A stretch of 64,000 nt of DNA from JANQPA01 sp964548175 (lineage in GTDB: Bacteria; Bacteroidota; Bacteroidia; Chitinophagales; Saprospiraceae), in NCBI GenBank assembly GCA_964548175.1, contig CAZJQS010000010.1:1-64000 (forward strand), read 5' to 3'. Shown here piece after piece: positions 9,556-18,516 of the stretch. Under the pieces are notes generated by a model. That model made no database searches and had not been told where the DNA came from. It saw nothing but the letters and a program-made list of their open reading frames with translations. Every line of letters starts with the position of its first letter. Position 1 is the first letter of the stretch. The position numbers and the translations under genes were made by a program.

Positions 9556-9748
9556 TGGTAATAGTTTTATGATCTGTTGACGTCGGTTAAATTAAAAAAG
9601 TAACGTTTTTTGGGGTCGGATAGGTACATGGGAAAAAAGTGGTGTGTTGTTAATGTATGGATATAATCTTTTATGAGGGTAGGAGGTTCGAAGGGATCAG
9701 AAGGTATTTTTCTTTTTATACAACCCCAAAAGAAAAGCAAATTCCATT

Positions 9749-10111
9749 TTATTCGAACTCACCTCTATAGATCACTCCTGAAGAAGGATTTTCTGAAAGG
9801 TCGATTCGGCAAAGCTGTGGCAATTGCGGTTTTACTTTGCGCCACAGCCAGATGGCGATGTTTTCGGCGGTGGGATTTTCCAGGCCTGGTATGTCATTAA
9901 GGCATTTATGGTCGAGGATCTTTTCCAATGGTTTCCAAATGGCTTTGATATCGGCAAAGTCGACTACCCATCCTAGTTCTGGATGCAGTTCACCTTTGAC
10001 GTATAAGCGCAGGATATAGGTGTGGCCGTGCATGTTCTTGCATTTGTGATCGTCAGGCACATTAGGCAGCCAGTGGGCGGAGTCGAAGGTAAATTGTTTG
10101 AAGATTTCCAT
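9749..10111 (-). CDS. queD: 6-pyruvoyl-tetrahydropterin synthase / QueD family
   Basis: A 120-aa enzyme of the T-fold PTPS/QueD family. Zinc ligands are His13, His28 and His30 (SAHWLP ... MHGHTY). The catalytic Cys is Cys24 in HKCKNMHGH, with catalytic Asp/His in LDHKCLND and a conserved Glu in NPTAENIA. QueD makes 6-carboxy-tetrahydropterin from dihydroneopterin triphosphate in queuosine synthesis. A strict PTPS is the alternative; the short length and HKC motif favour QueD. A 41-bp palindrome begins 22 bp upstream of the start codon. Confidence 0.85.
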   Translation of the reverse strand: MEIFKQFTFDSAHWLPNVPDDHKCKNMHGHTYILRLYVKGELHPELGWVVDFADIKAIWKPLEKILDHKCLNDIPGLENPTAENIAIWLWRKVKPQLPQLCRIDLSENPSSGVIYRGEFE

Positions 10112-10132
10112 GTAAAAAAAGGGTTGACTGAA

Positions 10133-10173
10133 AATAAGACCTCGAAGGTCTTTAAGACCTTCGAGGTCTTATT
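10133..10173. repeat. 41-bp perfect palindrome (copy 1)
   Basis: Two 20-nt arms (AATAAGACCTCGAAGGTCTT and its complement) flank a single central T. It is part of a larger unit (about 10121-10233) repeated at about 10319-10448. The 425-bp stretch 10112-10537 has no supportable gene; it holds only these two repeat units and the sequence between them. Confidence 0.85.
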
Positions 10174-10331
10174 AAGAAACACTCAAAAAAGTTCCCATAA
10201 AACTACAATTTTATAATAACTTTTCACTTCCCTGCAAAATGATTAAAGTTTCGAAGAAAAACTGGAAGAAAAAATGCGCAGGCCTACTGCATTATCAGAG
10301 AGTGCGTTTTAGTAAGTAGGGGTTGACCGAA

Positions 10332-10372
10332 GCTTAGACCTCGAAGGTCTTTAAGACCTTCGAGGTCTAAGC
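10332..10372. repeat. 41-bp perfect palindrome (copy 2)
   Basis: It has the same 20-1-20 architecture as the copy at 10133, but the outer four bases of each arm are GCTT/AAGC instead of AATA/TATT-type sequence, and pairing is retained by compensating changes. The shared flank AAACTACAATTTTATAATAA lies at 10200 and 10415. Confidence 0.85.
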
Positions 10373-10537
10373 AAAAGAAAAGATGGCGGAGGATCACTCA
10401 AAAAAATCCCCCCCAAACTACAATTTTATAATAACCTTTCACTTCCCTCCACTACCGTTGGAGCAACATTTGAATAAGTGAAAAAAAAAGCCCAAATTCG
10501 AAAAGCAAATGATTTTTTCACTAACAATTGTGTCCTG

Positions 10538-11029
10538 ATGACCGAACAAGATCCCTTTCAAGACTATATCGTCAAAATGCCGATCTATCAAAAAGCACAA
10601 CAAATCCTGCACCTGGTAGAAGCCATTGCTGCCTTTATTGATTCCAGTAACAGCCTCCAGAAAGATACCATCCAGCATATGATGGAACATGCTGCCCTCA
10701 TCCCTGAAAGAATCGCCGGCGCAGAACTCATAGATCTCTACGATGTGAAAATGCAAAGTGCAGCACTCATCCGGCAATCAGCCATGGACCTGATCATTTT
10801 TAGACATTCCCTGGAACTGGCAGGCTTTCTCCATAAAGAATACCTTGATCTTGTCACTGAAGAAATAGAGGAGTTGCGCGCTCTTTTTATAAGTTGGATA
10901 AACTCTTTCGACCCTCAGGATTATATGATCGATCGTTGGGGGTTGTTTAACCCGCCCGGCATTTTTCCAGATGATGAAGATCCTGATCTTGACCTGCCTA
11001 TGGGACACCTGGACAGTGATCTCGATTAA
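10538..11029 (+). CDS. Hypothetical helical protein with acidic tail
   Basis: Not recognised. Taking ATG 10538 (MTEQDPFQDY) gives 163 aa; the frame stays open to ATG 10478, but that extension is Lys-rich and falls beside the repeat. The protein appears almost wholly alpha-helical (residues about 10-130) with no signal peptide or membrane segment. It ends in an Asp-rich tail (DDEDPDLDLP ... DSDLD). It lies 55 bp upstream of the asparaginase-type gene on the same strand, so co-transcription is possible. The helical-bundle look recalls small four-helix proteins of Bacteroidota, but no motif proves it. Confidence 0.6.
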   Translation: MTEQDPFQDYIVKMPIYQKAQQILHLVEAIAAFIDSSNSLQKDTIQHMMEHAALIPERIAGAELIDLYDVKMQSAALIRQSAMDLIIFRHSLELAGFLHKEYLDLVTEEIEELRALFISWINSFDPQDYMIDRWGLFNPPGIFPDDEDPDLDLPMGHLDSDLD

Positions 11030-11084
11030 CAGCCGCAGACCTGAGCCGGGGCCACATTTTTTCTTATTATTGATATAAAAACAT

Positions 11085-11570
11085 ATGAAACTGCTCTTCA
11101 TCCAAACCGGCGGCACCATCGATAAAGATTATCCACACACGACCAAAGGCTGGGCTTTTGAATTCGGCGAACCGGCAACTACTCGCTTGCTGGAAAAACT
11201 ACATCCTGCTTTCGATTTTAAAATAGTTACCGCCTTCCAAAAGGATAGCCTGGAAATATCAGATGAAGATCGACAACAGCTGGCTCAGCTTATTCTAAGC
11301 ATGAATTATGCAAAGACCATCATCACCCACGGCACAGATACTTTGCTGGAAACGGCCGCCTTTTTACACCAAAAAATAAAGAATCAACTGGTCATCCTTA
11401 CTGGCGCTATGCGCCCCGAACGCTTCAGTAACAGCGATGCCCCGCTCAATGTCGGCGCCGCCATTGGGGCGGCAAATGTGCTCTCATCCGGTGTTTATGC
11501 CTGCATGCACGGCATCGTCAAGCCTTTCGATCAAATGCAGCGTAATGAAAAAACCGGGCAGTTTTTTTAA
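11085..11570 (+). CDS. Short single-domain asparaginase-type protein
   Basis: A 161-aa protein equal to the N-terminal domain of L-asparaginase. The two threonine motifs are present: FIQTGGTIDKDY near residue 5-16 and THGTDTLLETA near residue 82-92. TGAMRP follows as in the full enzymes. The roughly 150-aa C-terminal domain of classical asparaginases is absent, and the ORF ends cleanly without remnants downstream. A separate short family of such proteins exists in bacteria, so this is probably not a truncation. It would hydrolyse asparagine or a related amide in the cytoplasm; activity of the short form is inference. Confidence 0.75.
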   Translation: MKLLFIQTGGTIDKDYPHTTKGWAFEFGEPATTRLLEKLHPAFDFKIVTAFQKDSLEISDEDRQQLAQLILSMNYAKTIITHGTDTLLETAAFLHQKIKNQLVILTGAMRPERFSNSDAPLNVGAAIGAANVLSSGVYACMHGIVKPFDQMQRNEKTGQFF

Positions 11571-11742
11571 GTTTTCTCAAAGGCATTTTCTATATTTTCC
11601 CTGATAAAAAATAAATTTTTAATCAATGCGTCGCCCATGGAGGGGAACATGGAAATCTAATTGAAAAAAGTATGAACTTACCTTCAAGCGACTCATTGAA
11701 TAAAATAAGCAAATCATTAAATAAATAAATTTTCAAATAACC

Positions 11743-12285
11743 ATGAACCGCTCTCAAGCCAGAGAACTCTTACATAGCCTAACTGAAGGGGAATCCCTAC
11801 GCAGACATGCCCGCACCGTTGAACTCGTCATGGAAGCCATGGCGCGCCATTTCGGAGAAGATGGGGATCAATTTGCCGTCACCGGCCTGCTGCATGATGC
11901 CGATTATGAAAAGTATCCCGATAAACATCCGAACGTGATCGTCGAAAAACTTCGGGAAATGGGAGAGGATGAGATCGCTCACGCTATCGCCGGACATTAC
12001 ACGAGGTGGAACGTCCCACGCAACAGCATGCTGGATAAATGCATCGTGGCGGCTGATGAAATTACCGGATTCATAGTAGCATCCGCCTTGATCCGCCCCA
12101 CCAAAATCGAAGGGATGAAAGTGAAGTCGGTCATGAAAAAATTTAAAACGGCTTCCTTTGCTGCTTCCGTAGATCGCGAAGAGTGTAGAAAAGGTGCAGC
12201 ACTGATCGGCTGGGAATTGAGCGATTTAATTGCTTTCATTATTCCAGTATTGAAAGAACATAAAGAGGAACTGGACTTAGTTTAA
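11743..12285 (+). CDS. HD-domain (HDIG-type) phosphohydrolase-like protein
   Basis: A 180-aa cytoplasmic HD-superfamily protein. The metal-binding His-Asp pair is His51-Asp52 in GLLHDADYEKYP, with an upstream His22 (RRHARTVE) and later GHYTRWNVP and ADEITGF. Homologues are annotated as HDIG or tRNA nucleotidyltransferase-like hydrolases, and the substrate is unknown. Its stop codon overlaps that of the convergent RlmI-type gene by 9 bp. Confidence 0.78.
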   Translation: MNRSQARELLHSLTEGESLRRHARTVELVMEAMARHFGEDGDQFAVTGLLHDADYEKYPDKHPNVIVEKLREMGEDEIAHAIAGHYTRWNVPRNSMLDKCIVAADEITGFIVASALIRPTKIEGMKVKSVMKKFKTASFAASVDREECRKGAALIGWELSDLIAFIIPVLKEHKEELDLV

Positions 12286-13500
12286 CTGCAAAAATATACA
12301 CTTCAAATAGGCCCCTTCCGGAAACCCTACCGGATGGTCTGTATCGTGGAAACTTCGCTCCATTTCCCGAAAAGATCTGCCGCTTTGGTTAAGCGTTGTT
12401 AATACTTTTTCAAAAAAATCATCCGCCTTGACCCGGCTTGAACAGGAGGCCATCATCAAAATACCACCGCCGCCAACCAGCCGTTCCGCCAGTCGGGTTA
12501 ATTGGCCGTATTTGTCCAGCGCTTTTTCCCGCTCACTGTCTTTTTTGGCGAACGAAGGCGGGTCAACTACCACCAGGTCGAAGCGCCGTCCTTTTTGATA
12601 CAAGTTCTCTAACCCTTCAAAGGCGTCCACGGCCATAACCCGGTGTTTGCCGGTGTCTTTAAAATTCAACGCGACATTCTTTCGGGCCATGTCCAGGGCC
12701 TGACTGCTGATGTCCAGACTGATCACTTCCGTTGCCCCTCCGGCAAGAGCATGTACAGAGAAGCCACCCGCATAGGCGAAGACGTCCAGCACTTTTTTCC
12801 CTTTTGATAGCTCGCCTACTCTTTTTCGGTTGTGTCGATGGTCCAGAAAATAACCGGTCTTGTGCCCTTTGATAGGATTGGCGGAAAAAAGGAGGCCATG
12901 TTCTTTAAAAATAATTTCTTCCTTTTTTAGCTCCCCCAAAAGCACCTGTCCGTCGTAAAGCCCCGGCAATTCATGGGAGAGCCCCTGCAGCTGACGGCTC
13001 AGGCGAAGCACCAGTGTTTGACAGCTACTGGCATCCATCAAAGACGGCAGCACCACCTTCAAAAAGGGCTTCCAGATCAGAGAATACAATTTCACCACCA
13101 AAACCTGATCATATACATCGGCGACCAGCCCGGGCAGACCGTCGTTCTCTCCGTGGATGAGGCGGTAACTGTTGGTGTCCGTGGTGAATAAAGCGCTTCT
13201 TTTGGCTTTGGCCAGGCTGATTTTTTCCTGAAACCACTTTTCGTCAATAGTAGCCGGTTTATTGAATTGGAGCAGTTTGATGCGAATGGGAGAAAAAGGA
13301 TCATACAGGCCAATGGCCATCAGTTTGTTCTTTTTTTGATCGTAAATGATGGCCAGATCACCGGCTTTTCCGGCCGCACTTTGTTTGACGATGCTTTCGT
13401 CGAAAATCCAGGGGTGTTCCTTGCGGATCATTCGCTCGGCGGCCGGTTTGACTTTTAGGGCAAGACGCTGCGGAGAGACATGAGGAAGATTGTGGAACAT
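12277..13500 (-). CDS. rlmI: RlmI-type 23S rRNA (cytosine-C5) methyltransferase
   Basis: A 407-aa class I rRNA methyltransferase. An N-terminal PUA domain (about 10-90, ERMIRKEHPWIFDESIV) is followed by the central EEHGL-type subdomain and a Rossmann domain. Its motif I is VLDVFAYAGGFSVHAL and motif IV is VVVDPPSFAKK. This layout is that of RlmI, which makes m5C1962 in 23S rRNA, and its YccW/RlmK-like relatives. The length matches RlmI (about 396 aa). Assignment to the exact position is by family only. Confidence 0.85.
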   Translation of the reverse strand: MFHNLPHVSPQRLALKVKPAAERMIRKEHPWIFDESIVKQSAAGKAGDLAIIYDQKKNKLMAIGLYDPFSPIRIKLLQFNKPATIDEKWFQEKISLAKAKRSALFTTDTNSYRLIHGENDGLPGLVADVYDQVLVVKLYSLIWKPFLKVVLPSLMDASSCQTLVLRLSRQLQGLSHELPGLYDGQVLLGELKKEEIIFKEHGLLFSANPIKGHKTGYFLDHRHNRKRVGELSKGKKVLDVFAYAGGFSVHALAGGATEVISLDISSQALDMARKNVALNFKDTGKHRVMAVDAFEGLENLYQKGRRFDLVVVDPPSFAKKDSEREKALDKYGQLTRLAERLVGGGGILMMASCSSRVKADDFFEKVLTTLNQSGRSFREMERSFHDTDHPVGFPEGAYLKCIFLQLN

Positions 13501-13715
13501 ACATGGATTTTAATCAAGGAAAAGGCTTGTTATCCCTTAAAGGTATTTATTTTTGAGAAAAAATGGGCGAGCGGGTAGATAGCAATTGGTGCAAATATCA
13601 TTTTGGCCTGAGGTACAGCTTTGTGATTTTGTTTTTTCATTTTCCGCCTTTTTCCGTACTTTGATTCCCAATGCCCTGCAGTTACCATTTACTTACTCAA
13701 AATCTTTTATCTGGT

Positions 13716-15641
13716 ATGAAAAAAATTTATTGGTTTTTCCTCCTGGCCGGCTTGCTGTTCTTCTCTTCCGGCCTGCAGGCCCAACAATCGGGCGATGCAA
13801 TTCTTGAAGAATTAGAAAAGATCGCCGTTATCGATCAAAAAGTAATGATGCCAATGCGGGACGGCGTCCGCCTGGCTACCGATATTTACCGGCCTAAAGG
13901 GAACAAAAAAGTCCCCGTCATTTTTAGCAAAACACCTTATAATTTCAACTCCTGGCGAGATGGGGAAATGAGCACCCGTACCTATCGATCGGCTTTGGAA
14001 GCAGTGAAAAAGGGGTATGCTTACGTGGTGCAAAATGAAAGAGGCCGATTTTTTTCCGAAGGAGAATGGGATATTCTCGGTCCGCCTACTACCGACGGTT
14101 ACGACGCAATCGATTGGATGTCGAAACAGCCCTGGTGTAACGGAAAGATAGCCACTTACGGTTGTTCCTCCACCGCCGAATGGCAAATGGCTGTGGCAGC
14201 GCTGGACCACCCCGCCCATGCCGCCATGATACCCATGGGATTCGGCGCCGGTGTCGGCAGAATAGGTGATTACTACGAACAAGGCAATTGGTACCGCGGG
14301 GGCGCCGTACAAATGTTGTTCATCGCCTGGCTTTATGGCGTTCAAAATGACGAAATCCGTCCTTCCTTCCCTAAAGACGCCACCCAGGAACAACTGGTCC
14401 GCAACTCGCGCTATTTTGACCTGGCTCCGGAAAGACCGCGTGTGGATTGGTCAGAAGGACTCCGGCATTTGCCCGCACAGGATATTATTAAAAATGTGAA
14501 CGGACCGATCGGTGTCTTCGAAGATATGATCCGCCGCACGCCTAACGATCCTCAATGGTACAAAGGAGGGCTCTATCATGATGATATGCCCTTCGGCGTG
14601 CCCAGCTTCTGGTTCGTCAGCTGGTATGATGTTGCTGCCAGCCCAAACCTGGCGCTGTACAATCACGTCAGAGAAAACGGAGAGCCCGATGTTCGCGATA
14701 AGCAGTACCTCGTCATCGCACCTACTTTGCACTGTGCTTATACCAGAGCCACCGAAAATACTATCGTAGGGGAGAGGAGCGTCGGCGACGCTCGCCTGAA
14801 CTACGACTCGCTTTTCTATGGCTGGTACGACCACTTCCTGAAAGGCGAAACCAATGACGGTTTTCTGGAAAATCTTCCCAAAGTGCATTATTACACTATG
14901 GGTTCCAACGAATGGCAGACTTCCGAAACCTGGCCTCCTCCAGGCGTGGAAATGACTACCTTCTACCTGAACAGCAATGGCAATGCCAATAGTCTTTATG
15001 GTGACGGTAAGCTGTCCAACGAGCCTCCGAAAAAAGATATGCCGGATGCCTATACGTATGATCCCCATAATCCGGTGCCTTCTTACGGAGGGAATGTGTG
15101 CTGCACCGGTAATGCCGTACAAGGCGGCGCCTTTGATCAGTCCGTTATGGAAACGCGTAATGATATCCTGGTGTATACCACCGAACCACTGGAAGAAGGT
15201 GTTGAAGTCAGCGGCTTTATCGAAACCACCCTTTACGTTTCTTCCGACGTTAAAGATACCGACTTTACCATTAAGCTCATCGATGTAGACGAACAGGGGC
15301 GCGCCTATAATCTCGACGAAACCATCCAGCGCGCTCGATATCGCGAGGGTTACGACAAAGAGGTATTTATGAAAGAAGGAGAGGTGTACAAACTGGAATT
15401 GACGCCCATGTCCACAAGTAATTACTTCGCCAAAGGGCATCGCATTCGCATAGAAGTCTCCAGCTCTAACTTCCCAAGGTTTGACCGAAACCTGAATACC
15501 GGCGGCAATAACTTCGACGAATCTGAAGGGGTTGTGGCTCATAATAAGATTCACCATTCCGAAAAGTATCCGTCCATGATCAGCCTGCCGATCGTGAAAA
15601 AGGACGCTGCGGAAGTGAATAGAACAAAAGAAGAGCGCTAA
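13716..15641 (+). CDS. Secreted CocE/NonD-family hydrolase (S15-like)
   Basis: A 641-aa exported hydrolase. ATG 13716 gives a clear signal peptide ending LQAQ at residue 23; the 15 codons upstream in frame are not needed. The peptidase S15/CocE core includes PMRDGVRLATDIYRP and the nucleophile elbow YGCSS (Ser151). The Asp is in SWYDVAAS and the His in APTLHCAYT. A C-terminal beta-sandwich (about 440-630) completes the X-Pro-dipeptidyl-peptidase/cocaine-esterase architecture. Members hydrolyse acyl esters, glutaryl amides or X-Pro dipeptides; the substrate is not predictable. A strong terminator follows 23 bp after the stop. Confidence 0.88.
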   Translation: MKKIYWFFLLAGLLFFSSGLQAQQSGDAILEELEKIAVIDQKVMMPMRDGVRLATDIYRPKGNKKVPVIFSKTPYNFNSWRDGEMSTRTYRSALEAVKKGYAYVVQNERGRFFSEGEWDILGPPTTDGYDAIDWMSKQPWCNGKIATYGCSSTAEWQMAVAALDHPAHAAMIPMGFGAGVGRIGDYYEQGNWYRGGAVQMLFIAWLYGVQNDEIRPSFPKDATQEQLVRNSRYFDLAPERPRVDWSEGLRHLPAQDIIKNVNGPIGVFEDMIRRTPNDPQWYKGGLYHDDMPFGVPSFWFVSWYDVAASPNLALYNHVRENGEPDVRDKQYLVIAPTLHCAYTRATENTIVGERSVGDARLNYDSLFYGWYDHFLKGETNDGFLENLPKVHYYTMGSNEWQTSETWPPPGVEMTTFYLNSNGNANSLYGDGKLSNEPPKKDMPDAYTYDPHNPVPSYGGNVCCTGNAVQGGAFDQSVMETRNDILVYTTEPLEEGVEVSGFIETTLYVSSDVKDTDFTIKLIDVDEQGRAYNLDETIQRARYREGYDKEVFMKEGEVYKLELTPMSTSNYFAKGHRIRIEVSSSNFPRFDRNLNTGGNNFDESEGVVAHNKIHHSEKYPSMISLPIVKKDAAEVNRTKEER

Positions 15642-15664
15642 AAATAAAGTATTGTCTGGCGCCA

Positions 15665-15694
15665 GGCTGCATCAAAAGGCATTTTGATGCAGCC
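15665..15694 (+). terminator. 13-bp hairpin terminator after the CocE-type gene
   Basis: Arms GGCTGCATCAAAA/TTTTGATGCAGCC pair perfectly around the loop GGCA. The stem itself supplies the U-rich 3' arm. A related hairpin with the same arm sequence lies at 53267-53341. Confidence 0.8.
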
Positions 15695-15901
15695 TTCATG
15701 TCTTTTGAGGTAATCTTTTTTGGCATGCATCATTCCCTCCTTTCAAAAGTCAATACCAGTTAGTTTCCCATTGTCTGATTTAGTTTTTTTTTATAAATTG
15801 AATTCTCTTTCGTCTCGTTAAGCTTTTAATGAAACACTATCTCTTATTTCCCAATATCAAGGTAATCTGGTTTTTTCAGGTTTAGGTGCTTATAAAAAAT
15901 A

Positions 15902-15947
15902 TTTAAAGATGATTTGCCGCCCTTCTAGTCGACGAATCATCTTTAAA
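15902..15947. terminator. Long-loop hairpin, function unclear
   Basis: 13-bp arms TTTAAAGATGATT (15902-15914) and AATCATCTTTAAA (15935-15947) enclose a 20-nt loop. It lies in the 747-bp gene-free stretch 15642-16388, between the CocE-type terminator and the MITE-like element. The right flank ACAACTTC also ends the palindrome at 36361-36402. Confidence 0.45.
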
Positions 15948-15965
15948 CAACTTCTAAATATAGTT

Positions 15966-16150
15966 TTTGGGGTTGTGTAAAACGTCTTCGTACTCTTTTA
16001 CGCAGCTAATGAAATCCTTTTTTGAGTGTTTTGCTAAAAAAAATCACAGATTTTCTTCGGCAAAATACTCATAAAATAGAATCATTTAAGCCGAGCAATC
16101 CTGCCGGCCGTCAGGCGGGAGAAGCAGCTGACTTTTTATACAACCCCAAA
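15966..16150. mobile_element. MITE-like palindromic element, copy A
   Basis: A 185-bp element with terminal inverted repeats TTTGGGGTTGTGTAAAA (15966-15982) and the complement at 16134-16150, with one mismatch. An interior imperfect palindrome (about 16022-16077) has diverged in its left arm. It shares the tail GAATCATTTAAGCCGAGCA and the CCGGCCGTCAGGCGGGAG block with copies at 35935 and 52186. No ORF for a transposase is present. Confidence 0.75.
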
Positions 16151-16388
16151 CCTAGTATATGTAATGGTTTGCTTCCATGATTTATAAAGTAAATTAGTAT
16201 TGGTGTTATTTGTATAGCATTGTATGTCAAAATTTAATGATGTATGTGTTTTGATGACGGCCAGACTGGCGATCGAAGCATATGCCTTATTATAAATGTG
16301 TAAGAAGAGGGATCAGCTTTTACCCGATTCAAGTAATTTTTCAGTTACCCAAGACCAAGAACACCTAATCAACCTTAAGCTATACCCT

Positions 16389-17786
16389 ATGAAAACCGAT
16401 TTAAAGTTAGGCCGGATAAAAATCCTGGTATTATCAGAAAAATCGCCTCCGTTTTTGGCCCAATTTATCCAACAGTTAGAGCAAAGAGGCGTAGAGGTCG
16501 TTACTCAAAGCCCGGTATCCGAACTTTTGTGGATGATTTTTGCAGACGGAAGCAGGCCTGAAGAAGAGATCATCGGACAATTACAAGAGATCAGAGCTAT
16601 GAACGGACGGCCTCTGGTCGTTTATGAACCGGGTCAGGTATTGCCCCATTTCAGGGCGGTTTCGTTTTTAGAAAGCGGCGCGGTCGATGTGTTGCATCAG
16701 ATGGAATATCATGAATTGCTGGAAACGGTTATCGCACGAATGGTCAGGTCAAAAATATTACATTCGGTTACGGAGTCTGCGCTGATTCGGCAAAACATTG
16801 TAGGAGCATGTTCTATCTGGAGATCATGCGTAGAACAAGCGGCGGAGGTGGCCTGTTTTTCTCAGTCTGCAGTGCTGATTAGCGGCGAAAGTGGAACAGG
16901 CAAGGAACTCATTGCTCGTTTGATCCACGATTTGGACCGTCGTCCTGATAAAGGAGAATTAGTGCTGCTGGATTGCACCACGGTTGTTTCGGATCTGTCC
17001 GGTAGCGAATTTTTTGGGCATGAAAAAGGCGCATTCACGAACGCCCTGTCCATGCGTGAGGGGGTTTTTGCGTTAGCTGACGGGGGTACGCTTTTTCTGG
17101 ATGAGATCGGCGAACTGCCTCTTCCCTTGCAGGCAGAACTGCTGAGGGTCATACAGGAGGGTACTTTCAAACGCCTGGGAAGCAATCAGTGGAAAAAAAC
17201 AAATTTTCGCCTCATTTGCGCCACCAACAGAAACCTGGAGGAGGAGGTCCGAAAAGGACAATTCCGGCAAGACCTTTTTTACCGGATCGCAAGCTGTATG
17301 ATCGAGCTTCCTCCCTTGAGGAATCGAAAAGAAGATATAGAGACCTTGCTGGCCAGCTTTTTACAAGATGCATTGAAAATAACAAAGGCGCCAGCTCTGG
17401 ATAAACACGTCAGGAACTTCCTGCTGACTCATGACTTTCCGGGTAATGTGAGAGAGTTAAAACAATTGGCCCACCGCATTTCGCCCGCTTATCTTGGCCT
17501 CGGAAGAATTACCATCGGAAATTTATACAAAAACCTGAAGTTGAAAAAAATAGAGAATACCACCCAGGATCAGCAAACAGGCATTAGAGATTACATCAGA
17601 ACGGCTATTGCTAATGGATTGGGGCTCAAAGAAATCAAAAAAATAGCGGCTAATATTGCTATGGAAATAGCCATAGAGGACAACCACGGTAACCTACAGC
17701 TTGCTGCTCAGCAGCTGCAGGTTTCTGACAGGACGTTACAGCATTTTCAGGCCGCAAAAAATTCGGAACCTGCTTTTGAGGCCTGA
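16389..17786 (+). CDS. Sigma-54 enhancer-binding transcriptional activator
   Basis: A 465-aa regulator from ATG 16389; an upstream in-frame ATG at 16296 adds an unlikely 31 residues. The N-terminal domain (about 8-120) looks like a receiver fold (RIKILVLSEKSPP, VVYEPG) but lacks an evident phospho-acceptor Asp, so it is probably a pseudo-receiver. The AAA+ domain has Walker A GESGTGKE (166-173), loop-1 GAFTNA (214-219; the usual motif is GAFTGA) and Walker B LFLDE (235-239). A Fis-type helix-turn-helix closes the protein (NLQLAAQQLQVSDRTLQ, about 441-457). It converges on, and overlaps by 40 bp, the last gene of the operon that has a sigma-54 promoter at 25227-25242. It is the obvious candidate activator. 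Confidence 0.88.
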   Translation: MKTDLKLGRIKILVLSEKSPPFLAQFIQQLEQRGVEVVTQSPVSELLWMIFADGSRPEEEIIGQLQEIRAMNGRPLVVYEPGQVLPHFRAVSFLESGAVDVLHQMEYHELLETVIARMVRSKILHSVTESALIRQNIVGACSIWRSCVEQAAEVACFSQSAVLISGESGTGKELIARLIHDLDRRPDKGELVLLDCTTVVSDLSGSEFFGHEKGAFTNALSMREGVFALADGGTLFLDEIGELPLPLQAELLRVIQEGTFKRLGSNQWKKTNFRLICATNRNLEEEVRKGQFRQDLFYRIASCMIELPPLRNRKEDIETLLASFLQDALKITKAPALDKHVRNFLLTHDFPGNVRELKQLAHRISPAYLGLGRITIGNLYKNLKLKKIENTTQDQQTGIRDYIRTAIANGLGLKEIKKIAANIAMEIAIEDNHGNLQLAAQQLQVSDRTLQHFQAAKNSEPAFEA

Positions 17787-18505
17787 GTGAGGGTGATGAA
17801 GTTCTGTGACAAGATAAGCCGGAGGTCTTGATCTGATAAATTCAAAGCAAAAACCTTCTCTAACTCTACTCCCGGATGTAGCCACGGTCCATCTGATCCG
17901 AAAAGGATTTTGTGAGGACCTGCTTCTTCGAGGGCCATCCGGAGCAGATCAAACCGTCGTACGCCTGAGGTATCGGTAAAAACATTGCCGTGTCGGGCGA
18001 GCAAAGGAATAAAGGAAAGCTGGGCATCCCAGTCGTCGGCAAAACTTCCCAGGTGGGGAATAATGAACTTTACCTCAGGATATTCCCTGGCAAACAAGTC
18101 GATGGTGTTCACCTTGCCCATCACATCGTATAATACCGGCAACTTAAATTGCCGGGCAACCTGGCAGATCTCCCTGCTCAAGGGGGCATCATAGCGATGA
18201 ACCTTGATACCTTTAAAGCCGTATTCTTTTACCGCCGTTCGGATCATGGACCTGACCCGGCCGGCATCGCGCCGGGCATGAACAAATGCAAAACCCGACC
18301 ATCGACGAGGATTCGACTGTACTTTTTTTGCCACTAATCGATTTGCATAGGCATAATCGGTATGGAAAGCGGGGAAGATCACCGTATGATCAATACCCGC
18401 TTCCCTTGCCCACTCCTCGTATTTGCGAATATCCGCCCTGGCGTTCCAAGGCCCGGTAAATCCATCCCCCGGACCATAATGGCAATGTGCATCGATGATG
18501 AACAT
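17747..18505 (-). CDS. TIM-barrel amidohydrolase family protein (last gene of the operon)
   Basis: A 252-aa metal-dependent hydrolase of the amidohydrolase-2 type. An N-terminal DAHCHYGPG carries the HxH motif, HLGSFADD lies at the strand-5/6 end, and FGSDGPWLHPG supplies the conserved Asp. Members hydrolyse C-N bonds or decarboxylate aromatic acids. The substrate is unknown, and a role in acting on the operon's own product is inference. It begins 11 nt after the protease gene stop, so it is the seventh gene of the operon, and its 3' end overlaps the convergent sigma-54 activator gene by 40 bp. Confidence 0.82.
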   Translation of the reverse strand: MFIIDAHCHYGPGDGFTGPWNARADIRKYEEWAREAGIDHTVIFPAFHTDYAYANRLVAKKVQSNPRRWSGFAFVHARRDAGRVRSMIRTAVKEYGFKGIKVHRYDAPLSREICQVARQFKLPVLYDVMGKVNTIDLFAREYPEVKFIIPHLGSFADDWDAQLSFIPLLARHGNVFTDTSGVRRFDLLRMALEEAGPHKILFGSDGPWLHPGVELEKVFALNLSDQDLRLILSQNFITLTQASKAGSEFFAA

Positions 18506-18516
18506 ACTAACTTGGT

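Noticed and set aside
14451..15557. 368-aa open frame opposite the CocE-type gene
   Set aside because: It lacks motifs and lies wholly within a gene with an intact catalytic triad and signal peptide.
16245..17786. Idea that GAFTNA marks a dead sigma-54 activator
   Set aside because: Walker A, Walker B and HTH are intact, and a good sigma-54 promoter is close; a one-residue variation of the loop is not enough to call it inactive.
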